Below, piece after piece: positions 11,710 through 22,639 of a stretch of 64,000 nt of DNA. The DNA lies in the NCBI GenBank assembly GCA_037501455.1, contig CM074862.1, positions 65,379,501 through 65,443,500 on the forward strand, in the 5' to 3' direction. Both the position numbers and the translations under genes were made by a program. How positions within the stretch are numbered: position 1 is the first letter of the stretch; each line of letters begins with the position of its first letter. This DNA comes from Lantana camara. Taxonomy: Eukaryota > Streptophyta > Magnoliopsida > Lamiales > Verbenaceae. The notes beneath the pieces were generated by a model. That model was given only the letters and a program-made list of their open reading frames with translations, was not told the DNA's origin and made no database searches.

Positions 11710-12650
11710 TCAAGATGGAAGAAAAATGTTCTTTACTTCCATCTTTTCCATGAGTTGTTTGAGGTGTTGAAATGGCAGCGCCTTAGTAAACATATCTTTG
11801 AGTTGGTACAAGGACCGTATTGGCAGTAACTTCAAAAATCCAGTAGCAACTTTATCACGAACGAAGTGGCAATCCACTTCAATATGTTTTGTTCGCTCGT
11901 GAAATAAAGGGTTGTTGGCAAGATGAAGTGCAGGCAAGTTGTCACAAGATAAAACCACTGGAGAAGGGTTTGCAACCTGAAAGTCCTTAAGGAGCTAGGA
12001 CAACCACACAAGCTCACTAGTTGCAATTGCTAACGACCTATATTCCGCCTCAGCATATGATCGTGACATGAGGAACTGCATTTTAGACCTCCATGAAATC
12101 ATGGCATCTCCTAAGAAAATGCAAATCTTGATGTGAACAACGAGTATCCGGACAAATGAGTGTAAGTGTGGATTGTTCCGAAAAATGAATACCTTGGCCT
12201 AACGAAGATTTGAGATAATGCAGTAGGTGGCGTACGACATCTAAATGACAACTTCGCGGCTGGGAAACAAACTGACTCAGTTTGTTAACAGCAAAACAAA
12301 TGTCTAGTTGAGAAAGTGTAAGATACAGCAGCTTGCCAACCAATTTTCTGTATAGGGTAACATCTTCCAGAGGATCACCATCACAACAATTCAGTTTGGT
12401 GTAGAGCACAAGGAAACACTTGAGGTTTCCAAGGCCGTTCAGTTTGAATTGAGAGTGCAGAAAGGCTTTGAGTTCGTTGATAAGTTGTGAACTAGGACCC
12501 GTGGTGATGATATCATCAACACACAAGGAGGGCAACAAAATTCGAACCAGAGCCTTTGGTAGAAAGGGAATAATCGGCTTTGAATTGAACAAACCCACAC
12601 TAATCCAATGAAGCAGAAAACTTTGCACTCCACTGTCTCGAAGCCTATTT
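11710..12650 (-). pseudogene. Ty1/copia pol remnant (RT end plus RNase H)
   Basis: Minus-strand pieces in three frames. The RT end has a degenerate YVDD box ('CVDDIITTGPSSQL', about 12530), then LYRKLVGKLLYLTLSQLDIC and FVSQPRSCHLDVVRHLLHYL. RNase H and the C-terminus read SCDNLPALHLANNPLFHERT and HFVRDKVATGFLKLLPIRS, ending KMEVKNIFLPS at 11710. These are standard copia pol features. Gag, protease, integrase and most of RT are absent. Several frameshifts and stops are present. The 5' break is near 12650, where unrelated sequence begins. Confidence 0.75.
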
Positions 12651-12739
12651 TAAGCTATAAATTGACTTATTTGGATGACAAACAAGTTTAGTAAAAGAAG
12701 AAACTGACGTAACAGGAGGTGAGTATCCCAAAGGGAGGT

Positions 12740-12930
12740 CTATGGTTATGCGATCAGTGGACTAGTTAATTAATTATGTATTAATTAATTAGGGTCACTT
12801 CTATTAGAATAATGAACCTAAAGGGTCACACACAAATGTCAGGCCACGAGGATTTTGGTAGGGGTTACTCGGACTAACCAACATGGTCAAGAAATTGACT
12901 AAATGGATCCCACACATGCGCATGACACGT
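12740..12930 (+). mobile_element. Angela-like LTR fragment
   Basis: Matches the central LTR segment of the copia family below: GTGGACTAGTTAATTAATTA, GGGTCACTTCTATTAGAATA and AAGGGTCACACACAA. Closest in text to the 29580-29700 copy. It is truncated at both sides and abuts a gypsy-like LTR at about 12930. Confidence 0.5.
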
Positions 12931-13232
12931 GTGGTATGGTGCCCTATTCGTTTGCCCGAACAGGTATGACGTCACATGTGAGCTAATTGGGCATTTCAAA
13001 TATTTATTTATGTCTTTATTTGAATATCTTGTTATATATGTGATACTTGAATGATTTAAATACTTGAATTTGCTCTATTTAAACTTTGATTTCGAATTTG
13101 ACTCGTATGCTTTGAATTTGTTTTTTGGATTTGATGAATATGTGAATTACATGAAATTATATGTTATTTGGACTTGTTTGTCTAATGTTTGTATGTTTTA
13201 GGGTTGTTTTGAATTAGATCTTGGATAAGGGT

Positions 13233-13387
13233 GTTAATTCGGGTGGGTCGGGTTGAGGTAGGGGTACAACATAAAAAACGTCAACTCGAACCCAACCCGA
13301 CTTGAAGTTGAACCCGAAAATCCCAACCCTAACCTGAACCTATCAAGTCCAGGTTGGGTTTGGGTTGACCTGACCCACCCGAATAAC
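13233..13387. repeat. Foldback repeat, CGGGTGGGTC termini
   Basis: The left arm GTTAATTCGGGTGGGTCGGG matches the reverse complement of the right arm, GTTATTCGGGTGGGTCAGGT. The interior alternates GGGTT- and AACCC-type words. The 155-bp unit would fold on itself. It sits in the left part of the gypsy-type LTR. Confidence 0.6.
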
Positions 13388-16206
13388 CAGACCTGACCTT
13401 TTTTTTAAACTTTTTTTCCCTTCCTTTTTATATTCCCTATCAATTAGAACTAATATAGCAGGACATTATGTAAATAATGAAATAAAACATATAATACATG
13501 TAGAACTAATGCAAACAAACTCCAAACTTCAAAAAAATAGATAACAAGACTTCAAACCTTAAAATGAAATACAGCATGTGATATAGGGAGAAATGGGAAA
13601 CATACCTTATTTTCAAATGATTGTGGCAGTGTATTGCTCAAAACAAACTTCACAACACTTAAAATCTAATACACTAACAAACATGACAACATCTAAAATG
13701 CAATCCAATTCACACAGTTGTATGAAGCAAACATCACAACAATATCTACCATCAAACAAACATCACAAATTTTCCAAAATTAAAAAGTCCCACGCATAAA
13801 TAGAAAACAATCCCACAAACTTCACATAACATTTAATTAGTAACATTTAAATTCAAAAAGCATAAAATTCTCCAATAGTTGACTTCATAGAGCTTAAAAT
13901 TCCACATCAAAACACTTTATCAACTTCCCAACAAAAGTCTTCCTCGAGCCATCCTTCCTAAAAATAATACACAAGCTAATTAGATTAGATTCTTATTATG
14001 ATATTCAAATTTAAAACATAAGAAAGATTACTTACCTTTCAATCAAAGATGGATCTGAAAGATTCCATTTCTCCTTTTCTTTTCTTGATGAAACTTCAGA
14101 TTAATCAAGGAAATACCAGCCAGAGTTTAGAGAGATTAACATTTTGAAGGAAAGATTCTCCCTTTAAGCGAACAAATTTAATGGAGGTTTTGGATATTGA
14201 ATACGGTGGATTTGATCAAACCGAGTGAAAAAACTTTCAAGATGGCCTATTTTGTTCAAGAAAAAGATGGGCAAACATTTGAATTACAATACAATACCCC
14301 ATAATTGCTATATATATATATTGAAACCTGTTAATAAATTATCATTTATAACCCAACAAAAGGAAATCTGTTTCTGAAAGTTTCAAGAACTTAGGTGGAA
14401 TCTGAACCAAAGAACAACTGCAAATGGAGACACATGATAGACATAGAAGGGGAGAAATAGTTGAGAGAATTCTGGTGCACTGAATTTCATAGACAAAACA
14501 TTTTAGTGTTGAAATTTGGATCCCAAAATTTATACATGTATTAGAATGACTGAAACAGAAGAAGAAGTAGCATATTAAGGCATAATAAATCAACATAAAG
14601 CCCAGAAACATAATGAGTGGTAACAACTAATAACAATGGGGTCTAATCAATATGAACAACCACTAAATATTGCTCTTAAGATTAAACTTGGATATATCAT
14701 AAAAGCAAGCATTTTGCTCTGGAAAAAAAAAAAGAAACAAAAAACTGCCCACCAACCCATTCTATTATATCTGGCCTTATTCTCCAAAAAAATTTATACG
14801 ATCTCTTTGTGGTAGTTTTCGCGTGACTTTGTTCGTGGTTTGCCCGGTTTCGTTTCGTTGTTCGTTTCTTGCTTCGTTTATGATTTAATTTGATTTCTCC
14901 CTCTCCAATTATGATCCCAATATATTAATGTGTTCGTATATGACATGTCTCATTAATTGTTCGATTTTATTTCTTTGTTTAATAAGTGTAAATGTGACTT
15001 ATTTGCATGAACGTTTAATTGATGCGTATGAAACTTTCTTACATCCTTTCACCTTTCTTATGGATTTAAACGTATGAGTGCTTATGATATGTTGTATTAT
15101 GATATGTTACGATCATTATGCTAAAGTTATGAATTTATATGATGTAAATTCGATGCTCTTATGTGCAATATATGACCTAATGTGCTCTATATGTTTTCGT
15201 ACGTGCATGCATGCAAGAATGCTTTGTTTATTTGATTCGTGTGATATCTATTTGCTCCTTTTATGATATGCATGAATTGTATACGTGTTATATAATGTGT
15301 TATGCCTGTTATATGAATTTTATGGATTCGTTTAACGTGAAATATAGACATTATGATTTAATATGAAATATATGGTTATCTTTTGTTGTTTGTTTTGTCC
15401 TTAGGTTCGTTCCGTGGGTGACGAGGAGGTCTCTTAGACGTGTTTTGAGTTCGTTTTGTTCGGTTTGATCGACAAGGTGAGGTTTCTTTCTTTTAGTTAG
15501 TATGATCTAAAACCCTAAGTGAATTTTGACCCAGCATGCGACCGATGTATATATATACTTATGTAAATACGTGTTTGATTAGTATTTTGTGGGAATTGGC
15601 CCGTTTTGTTATGAATCTTTTGAAAAATGCTTTTATTTATATATGTAACCTATATTTTAATTCGTTTGGTTTGAAAAGGGTTGGTGTGTGTGATTTTGAA
15701 CTAGCGAGCTTTGGACTTTGAGATTTGAGTCCGTAAAATTATGAAATTTCGAATTATGAATTATGACTTACGAACTGGGCCCCGGAGTACTGGTATGTGA
15801 TCTCGGGTCGTCCGTGGGGTTGTGGAGCTCTGTCATCAACACAACTCAACTTTGGGGGACCTTGCCCAACCTCGGGAGGTCAAGGGGAAGACGGGTTTTC
15901 TTTTAGGCCGATGGTAACCCCGTCGGTGGATCGAGTAGGATCCCCCGACTCCAAACTTATGATGAGAGAACCGGGGTTGAGCATGCCCATCCTCACCCGC
16001 AACCGGAGAAGGTGGACTGATTTAGACTTTGTTTGTATTTTGACTTCGATTTTGAATATGAAAGTAGTAAGTTGGTTAGAAACTCGTTCTCGCCGAGTTG
16101 TTTCAATTTTGATTATGAATATGGTTCGTGAAACGGGAGTGGACTTCTAATTTATAAAATTGTCTGATTTTGGCCTTCGGCCTTAAACCGCTTTTACCTT
16201 ATATAT
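13388..16206. other. Non-coding gypsy LTR interior
   Basis: No gene. 13400-14780 is AT-rich. 14780-15780 is T/G-rich, with many ATATG and TTCGTTT words. 15780-16010 is a G-rich block (GAGTACTGGTATGTGATCTC, CCCCGTCGGTGGATCGAG). Short open frames here have no family features. Confidence 0.5.
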
Positions 16207-16356
16207 AGTATTGTTAGGAATAGTGCCCTTAAAGCAGCTTTTGACTTTACTATTTCATTGTAATATCACAAACAGTCTTTGAATAATAAAACGAGATGAT
16301 TTTGTTCATAGGCATTCACTTATTTATGTGCTTATTATGTTTGCTTGGGTTGACTG

Positions 16357-18307
16357 TGTTAGGAATAGTGCCCTAACAGCCGATTGTATATCCGCTTTGT
16401 GCTTTTCTTTATTGTAATCACAGACAATCTTTGAATAAAATAACGAATTGAGGCAACACTTCTTTATATGCTCTTGTTTGGTATGCGTTTACTTTGGCTG
16501 TGCATGTATGAGAACTCCCCTAATCCTGATGACTTTAGGACTCTACCATTTAGGTGAAATGGTTCATGAAACGAGCCCTATATCACATAAGTCATGATTA
16601 GTAAAATGCTCTAAGCCTATGAGTCCTACAGATAGTGGGAGTGTCAACCTGACTCCTCTAAGGCTTGCTTGTGGGATCACGCCCTTAAGAAGGACCACCT
16701 TGTTTTCATGGAGGTGGAAAGTGTATAGTTGATACGTGCTTGATACATGAGGGTGCTTACTTTACTAAGTAGGTTCACTGAGGTGCCCCGTGTGAGAACA
16801 TTCCTAAATGGGAAAGGAAGTTTCTATTTCAGGAAATGGAAACTTCCAGATTAGGAAATATCTCACGAGTCATTGATGTGATTAATTGATCCTTAGACTT
16901 GAGGTTCCTTGTCACTTTATGAGTTAACTCTGTAGTCTTAGGTATAAGCTTTAAAGAGTGTCGCCTTAGACAACTGATTCAAGGCTTATGCTGGGGCTGC
17001 ACAAGTGACTCATGAAAGTGAATGAGAATCAAGATAGGACCTACACTTGCATTTGCAAGGTGATCTCTTATTGTGTAAGTCATTCATATGCCATATGGAG
17101 TCCTTGGCCAAGGCAGTAGATCAAGACATCAAGAAAAGGGTTTCTTGGATTGAGATCAAATGGATATGAAATGCACTTAGCTTTAAGACCGGATTATTAG
17201 GGTTCTGATTATTCCTTGCCCTAGATCTTGGTTGAGAGATAGTAAGTAGGAGGATTGTATCTCGCATGAATCAATGACTTAAAGGTTCTGTCGAATCCGA
17301 ACATTCCAATTCAGCTAGGGGTTAAACACCTGTTGCTAGACTATGGTCGTTTAATCTGTGGACTGATTAATTAATTAGTGAATTAATTAATTGGGGTCAC
17401 TGCTAATTGAATTGAGAACCTAGAGGGTCACACACAACAACTTGGTTACATGAGTTGAGGCTTGAAAATGATTAAACGAGTTAATCGGGCCAAGAGGGTT
17501 CCACACGTGTGAAATCACACGTGTGGCTCACGTGAGTGACACGTGTCACACACTTGTGAATATATATATATATTATATATATATATATATGTATTAAATA
17601 ATTAAAGGTGTTAATTATTTAATAGACTTTGGTTTAATTTTGAATTAAAAAGAAAGTCTTATTTTGGAGAAAATAATCTAGTTAATTAATTGCGAATTAA
17701 TTAATTAGATAAAAATAAGTTATTTATTTTATAATAAATAAAGTATAAAATTATCCAAAAATAGTTTGGATATTTTTAGCTCTCTTAAAAGTTGACTTGA
17801 ATTAGAATTCAAAGTCAAAGTTGGAAATTACTTGAAGATCAAGTACTAGGAGAGAGGAACTAAAACCCTTGCCTATGAGGACAAGGATTTCGGCCGCCCC
17901 TCCCCTTTCCTATATATAGGGGAGCTCATGCTCCCCTTTAGAGCTAATTGGCAATTCTTTTGGTTCATGTGTTGAACACCTTCCTTTCTCCAAGATTAAA
18001 TTAAACCCTAGGTTAAGCCTAAACACTAACTAGAGAACTAGCATCCTTACTAGTTAGATTGTGATCAAGTTGGTGGACTTTCTCTAGAGACTTCAAGTTA
18101 GAAGTTTGAAGATTCGAGCTTTACCAAGGAGAGGGGATCAAGCCGCGAGAAGAGCGTTCTTGGGTGGCTTGAAACGCTTCAAGAAAGAACAAAAGAAAAG
18201 TAAGTTTTCTATCTTTACGAATTTGGTTACACGATTGCGAGTTCATGATCTTTTTGTTGGGAAAAATTTTTTAAATTCCGCTGCTTTCTGATTCGTGTTT
18301 TCCAACA
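16357..18307 (+). mobile_element. 5' LTR of the plus-strand Angela-like element
   Basis: TGTTAGGAATAGTGCCC to TTTTCCAACA, 1951 bp. It contains a CACGTG cluster (17501-17558), a (TA)n run (about 17563-17590) and a TATA box (17911). It is full length, whereas the 3' LTR carries a deletion of about 250 bp. Confidence 0.9.
17501..17920 (+). promoter_or_regulatory. Angela LTR promoter: G-box cluster and TATA box
   Basis: Four CACGTG cores lie at 17504, 17518, 17529 and 17540, all in short palindromes. CACGTG is the G-box/E-box core bound by plant bZIP and bHLH factors. TATATATAGG at 17911-17920 is a plausible TATA box. It is followed by the hairpin GGGGAGCTCATGCTCCCC (17919-17936) at the likely start of the transcript. 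The distance from cluster to TATA is about 350 bp. Confidence 0.6.
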
Positions 18308-18325
18308 AGTGGTATCAAAGCCACC
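18308..18325 (+). other. Primer-binding site (initiator tRNA-Met type)
   Basis: AGTGGTATCAAAGCCACC follows the LTR end directly. It differs by one base from the TGGTATCAGAGC core used by most plant copia elements. Confidence 0.85.
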
Positions 18326-20431
18326 TCGTTAATCGTGTTTCTGATTCGTCTCAATTATTCTGAATTTGGTAGAAATTCTTAGGCTTGATGCGATTGAGTA
18401 TTTGTAATTGTTTTAGAAAGCCTGAATTACGAAACTGTAATTTTTTCCTGAAAGTTTCTGAAAATTGGTTTTTGCAAAATTTAATTTTTGAAAACAATAT
18501 TAGATTTGAAACTGTATAAACTGTTATTGGATTTCTTGGATTGGTTTTGCTTTTGAACGAAAACACGAAACGAAAAACCGGATCACGACGAACACGCGAA
18601 ACCCCGCGCTCGAAGGCGTCGCGCGCGCGGGCTTCGCGCGCCACCGCCCACCTGTCCTAGGCGTGCGCAGGGCAGCCGCCCAGCACCTCCCGCACGCCTG
18701 TGCGGGGCGCGCCCGCCCAGGGCGGCCCATCGCCCACCGTCGCCCGACAGTGCTCGCACTCGCGTCCGCGTATGGGCCCCGTTTTCAGATCCGAACTTTC
18801 GTATTTCGTGCAATCCAGTCCCAATTTTGTTTTTTAATTTTAAAATTTTATTTTTGAATATTTATTTTAATTTTTGAATGAAAACTTGAAATTGGGATTT
18901 TTGAGAAATTGAAACGGTTTATATTTTGGGAAAATACACCTTTGATAAAATTATTAATTTTCAGAAATTAATTGGAATTTTATTTGTTTTGGTAATTTGG
19001 GATTTATTGAAAACTTTTATAAATAAGACTCGTATCAAGTCGTGTTTTAAGTCATTAGGACTTGAAACGAGAATTTTAATTTATTGGCTAAATTTAAATT
19101 CTCGCAAGAGCATGTTAGGTGATCATGGGTTTAGACTTATGTATGGTTTTAATTTATGCACATGGATGTTTTAAATTGGGGTTGGAGCCCTATAGTTTCG
19201 TTTTTCAATTGAGGTTGGAGCCTCACTTATGTGCGTACTGTTATGTGATTTATTATGTGGCTTTCCATATTACTGTTTTTGAGGCCGGGGTATGCCCCGT
19301 GTAATTGTCTAAGGCCAATATGAAGATTGAGCCTTATTACTTTATGTCTTTTTCTTTTTATTGTAATTTGAGAGTAGAGATAGGTGGTGAGGTTTTATTT
19401 TCATTTTGGAGACAATGCACCCATGGAGTAAGATGGACCACATTCAAGTAACAAGGAGGCCATAAGTGAAGACCCCTCAAAATGTTAGGGAGGGGAATCT
19501 CAATTGTTAAATATAATAGAGATAGGGCCGTATTTTGTTACCGCTTTCCCTTATGTGATTTGAACTGTTTATGTGGCATGTATGTTAGAACTTGTGATTG
19601 TGGAGTGGCTCCCACATATCACGCATAAGATAGGTAGAACCCATGATCATTACATGTTAGTATCATGCTAGGACATGTTATCTGTTTATGTGCTTGTTTG
19701 ATATGCATTTAAGTGTACTTGCATTAATCAAGACTAATAAAATTGGATAACATATATGTTGGTGAGGTCGAACCGGAGAACTCTCCGGTTGATTCGAAAA
19801 TTCCCATTAAATATTAAGCTAATTTCGAACAAATAGGTGTTTAATTCGAGATGCAAATTTTGAATTAAATTCCTAGCATTCCATCAATAGGTTTTAAGTT
19901 TAGTAAGTAAAGCTAGTTATTGTCCGCGAGTCGTGGGATTGCTGGTGGAGCTTATTAGTTCTTAGTTACCTAATTGATCATTTTAAATGATCAATATTTC
20001 GTGGTCAATTTTAGCAAGGGCGATGTCCGCGAGTCGTGGGTCGTTCGAACTAAGTTTTGGTCATGATCTTATGATTGATGGGTCTAGCTTAACGCCTAAG
20101 TAAATATGGATGTCGCACGAGTCGTGGGTCCATATTGAAAGATAGGTGATGCAAAAACAATTACTAAGAGTTCTAAAGGTGTCAGAATTGGTAAGTTGTA
20201 CCTACCTAGGGTTCTTACTTAGAATGTCTGCGAGTCGTGGGTTCGAGGTAAAATGCCTAGGATCTTAGTACCCATTAAAGACCTTTGGGAATTATAGATC
20301 TTTGAAAAACAGTGGGAGCTACATTAGATTAAAGACCTTATCTTTTGTATATCGTTATAATTCAGCATGCTCACTAGTTCTCTGTTTTACCATTTGGGTC
20401 GTAGATTCTGTGATTCTCTACATGTTTTGAA
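18326..20431 (+). other. Long non-coding leader of the Angela-like element
   Basis: A 2.1-kb stretch between primer site and gag with no element ORF. It has a GC-rich island (about 18585-18775), an AT-rich part, repeated 'gttggagcc' phrases (19180-19230), and four copies of a 17-bp motif (19921-20241). The same leader is present in the minus-strand copy (56199-58390) and partly at 61121-62163. Confidence 0.75.
19921..20241 (+). repeat. Four dispersed copies of a 17-bp leader motif
   Basis: TGTCCGCGAGTCGTGGG at 19921 and 20024, with variants at 20111 (TGTCGCACGAGTCGTGGG) and 20225 (TGTCTGCGAGTCGTGGG). Spacings are 103, 87 and 114 bp. The third copy is flanked by TATGGA and TCCATA, so it would sit in a hairpin loop; the fourth lies between two CCTAGG words. 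Confidence 0.85.
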
Positions 20432-21652
20432 ATGGCAACCAAAAACCCTCTTGTATCGATCCTCGAGTCAAACAAGTTGACTGGTCCCAACTATTCTGAT
20501 TGGCTGAGGAATCTAAAAATCATTTTAGATTCTGAGAAGAGAACTTATGTTCTCTTCGAAGGGGAGCCTAGTCCCGAAGGGGAGGCTCCCACTCGGGCCG
20601 AGCGGGACGCGATTCAGAAGTGGAAGGATGATAATCTCCAAGCCCGTTGCCTTATGTTGGCTAACATGTCTCCGGACTTGCAAAGGCAACATGAGGCCAT
20701 GGAATTTGCTTGGGAGATTTACGACCACTTAGAGCAACTTTACCGCCCTCATGAACGTGTTACAAGGTATAACACTTCAAAGGAATTATTCCACTTGAGA
20801 ATGAGGGAAGGTTCAAGTGTCCATGAATATGGACTCTAGTTTCTTGCCCTTACTGAGAAACTTGCTTCCATGGACATGCCGCTGAAAGATGAGCTTTCAG
20901 TGGATCTGTTGCTAGCTTCGCTCCCACCATTGTTCATGTAGCACCCCTATACACGTGGAGGCGCCACACCCCCGCACTATAGGTCAATTCACATACGAAA
21001 CGGGTAATCCGTACATGAACTAACCTATAGCGAACGGGTGACAATGCAATACTCGACAAGCTAGGCGGGATACTAAAACATGTGAGGAAAGTTAAGCGGA
21101 AGCATAAAACAATCATGATCATCTACATCCATTTATCAAAATGTCACTCTCCTTTACCAATAAAATATACTTAACTATCAATACATTATCATCTCCTTAA
21201 TGTAATTAACATATAATTGTAAACATGACTTTATCGAACGATAAATAAACAATCAAATAAATGCACCGTGTAAGACTCAACTCTAACAACTGGACTCGAC
21301 TCACTTCCCGCCTAACACGCACCTGCAATAACCTGAAGGGTGGAGGCGTCAGTCTGTGAAGACCGAGTGAGGGGTTTACATATATATTAGCGCAGATAAC
21401 ATGCAAGCTATATTCTCGGGTAAAGGTTTATAAAAGATAATTATACAGTTCAATAATAACATAGCTTCGCCCGAGAATACAACTATCAAAATTAATCACT
21501 TGTTCTCTTCATGCAATTAATAAACATGCTTGCTTGCTTGTTAATCATTAGGTGATCACTCAAGTCCGTTATCATACAATCATGTAGGAATATTCAATTA
21601 GCACATTCATGGAATGGAATCATGCAATCAGTACATAGCGTGCTTGTAACAT

Positions 21653-21954
21653 GATAGGGTTTATTCCTCCTGTGATTGGACGGACAATCACTGGCAAGAC
21701 CAGTCCAGCGCCCTTCACTCAGAAGGACCTGGCCAGGGGAAACACGGGTACACGATAGGGTTTTGTTCTTCTTGTGGTTGGACAGACAACCACTGGCAGG
21801 ACCAGTCCAGCGCCCTCACTAAGGAGAACCTGGCCAAGAGAACACACGAACACGGTAGGGTATTGTTCTTCTTGTGATTGGACGGACAATCATTGGCACG
21901 AAAACCAATCCAGCGCCCCCACTAAGGAGGACCTGGCCAAGAGAACACACTTGC
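21653..21954. repeat. Three tandem copies of a ~100-bp unit
   Basis: Units start at about 21653, 21754 and 21854 with GATAGGGTTT-like text. Each contains GATTGGACGGACAATCA or a near variant, CCAGTCCAGCGCCC, and GACCTGGCCA. The period is 100-101 bp. Within each unit GATTGG...CCAATC-type words give a small hairpin. Confidence 0.9.
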
Positions 21955-22437
21955 TTGCATTCATGAACATGGCATGCTTTGATGCGTGAATACTAACATG
22001 CTTTACTTGCTTGATTAATGAACAATAATATAACTTGGAACGATAAATGATTTCATGAAAATATAACTATAAATACCTTTTGGTTAAAACAGTCACGTAA
22101 AGGTTATACGGGTTCTATATAACTAGAAATTAAACCTCACCTGACAGGCGACACACGACTCGTGAATGCGTGAACGTGCTCATGATCCACAATCTCCGCC
22201 CTGGAGAATAACTGGACAATGTACATGCATGAGACAACAATTCCAAGCATATTATTCATATAATGACGCACGACATGATCATACACGAGACATCGAGCAA
22301 TATACAATGTAGCATGAAAACATGTTGTTTTGACATATAATCAATCATATAATAGCAATTCGGGATCAAATAAGCCATTGGAACGAGGGGTTAAAATTGT
22401 AATTTTGTGCAGAAACTTCCTGCACTTCCAGTGGCTT

Positions 22438-22639
22438 GGGAACGGCCGTTCCGGGCTTTAGTACAAAATGGGAATGGCCGTTCCCCCAATCCCGAAGCGG
22501 CTCCCCGAAGATGGGAACGGCCGTTCCGGCTTGCAAGCCAAAATGGGAACGGTCGTTCCCGTCCTCGCCGCCCTGCAACTATTCAAATTATGGGAACGGC
22601 CGTTCCCTGTTTACAAAGGGAACGGGAAGGGCCGTTCCC
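22438..22639. repeat. Array of GGGAACGGCCGTTCCC palindromes
   Basis: Six copies at about 22438, 22470, 22513, 22545, 22592 and 22624, spaced 32-47 bp. Three have an intact GGGAACGGCCGTTCC core; the other three carry one base change each. Only the palindromes are conserved; the spacers differ from one another. Confidence 0.93.

Noticed and set aside
15797..16150. 117-codon plus-strand frame
   Set aside because: It lies in the G-rich block of a gypsy-type LTR and has no recognisable family.
18106..18291. Small conserved ORF duplicated at 28502-28687
   Set aside because: It lies at the end of the copia LTR in both copies, so duplication is automatic. It has no recognisable domain.
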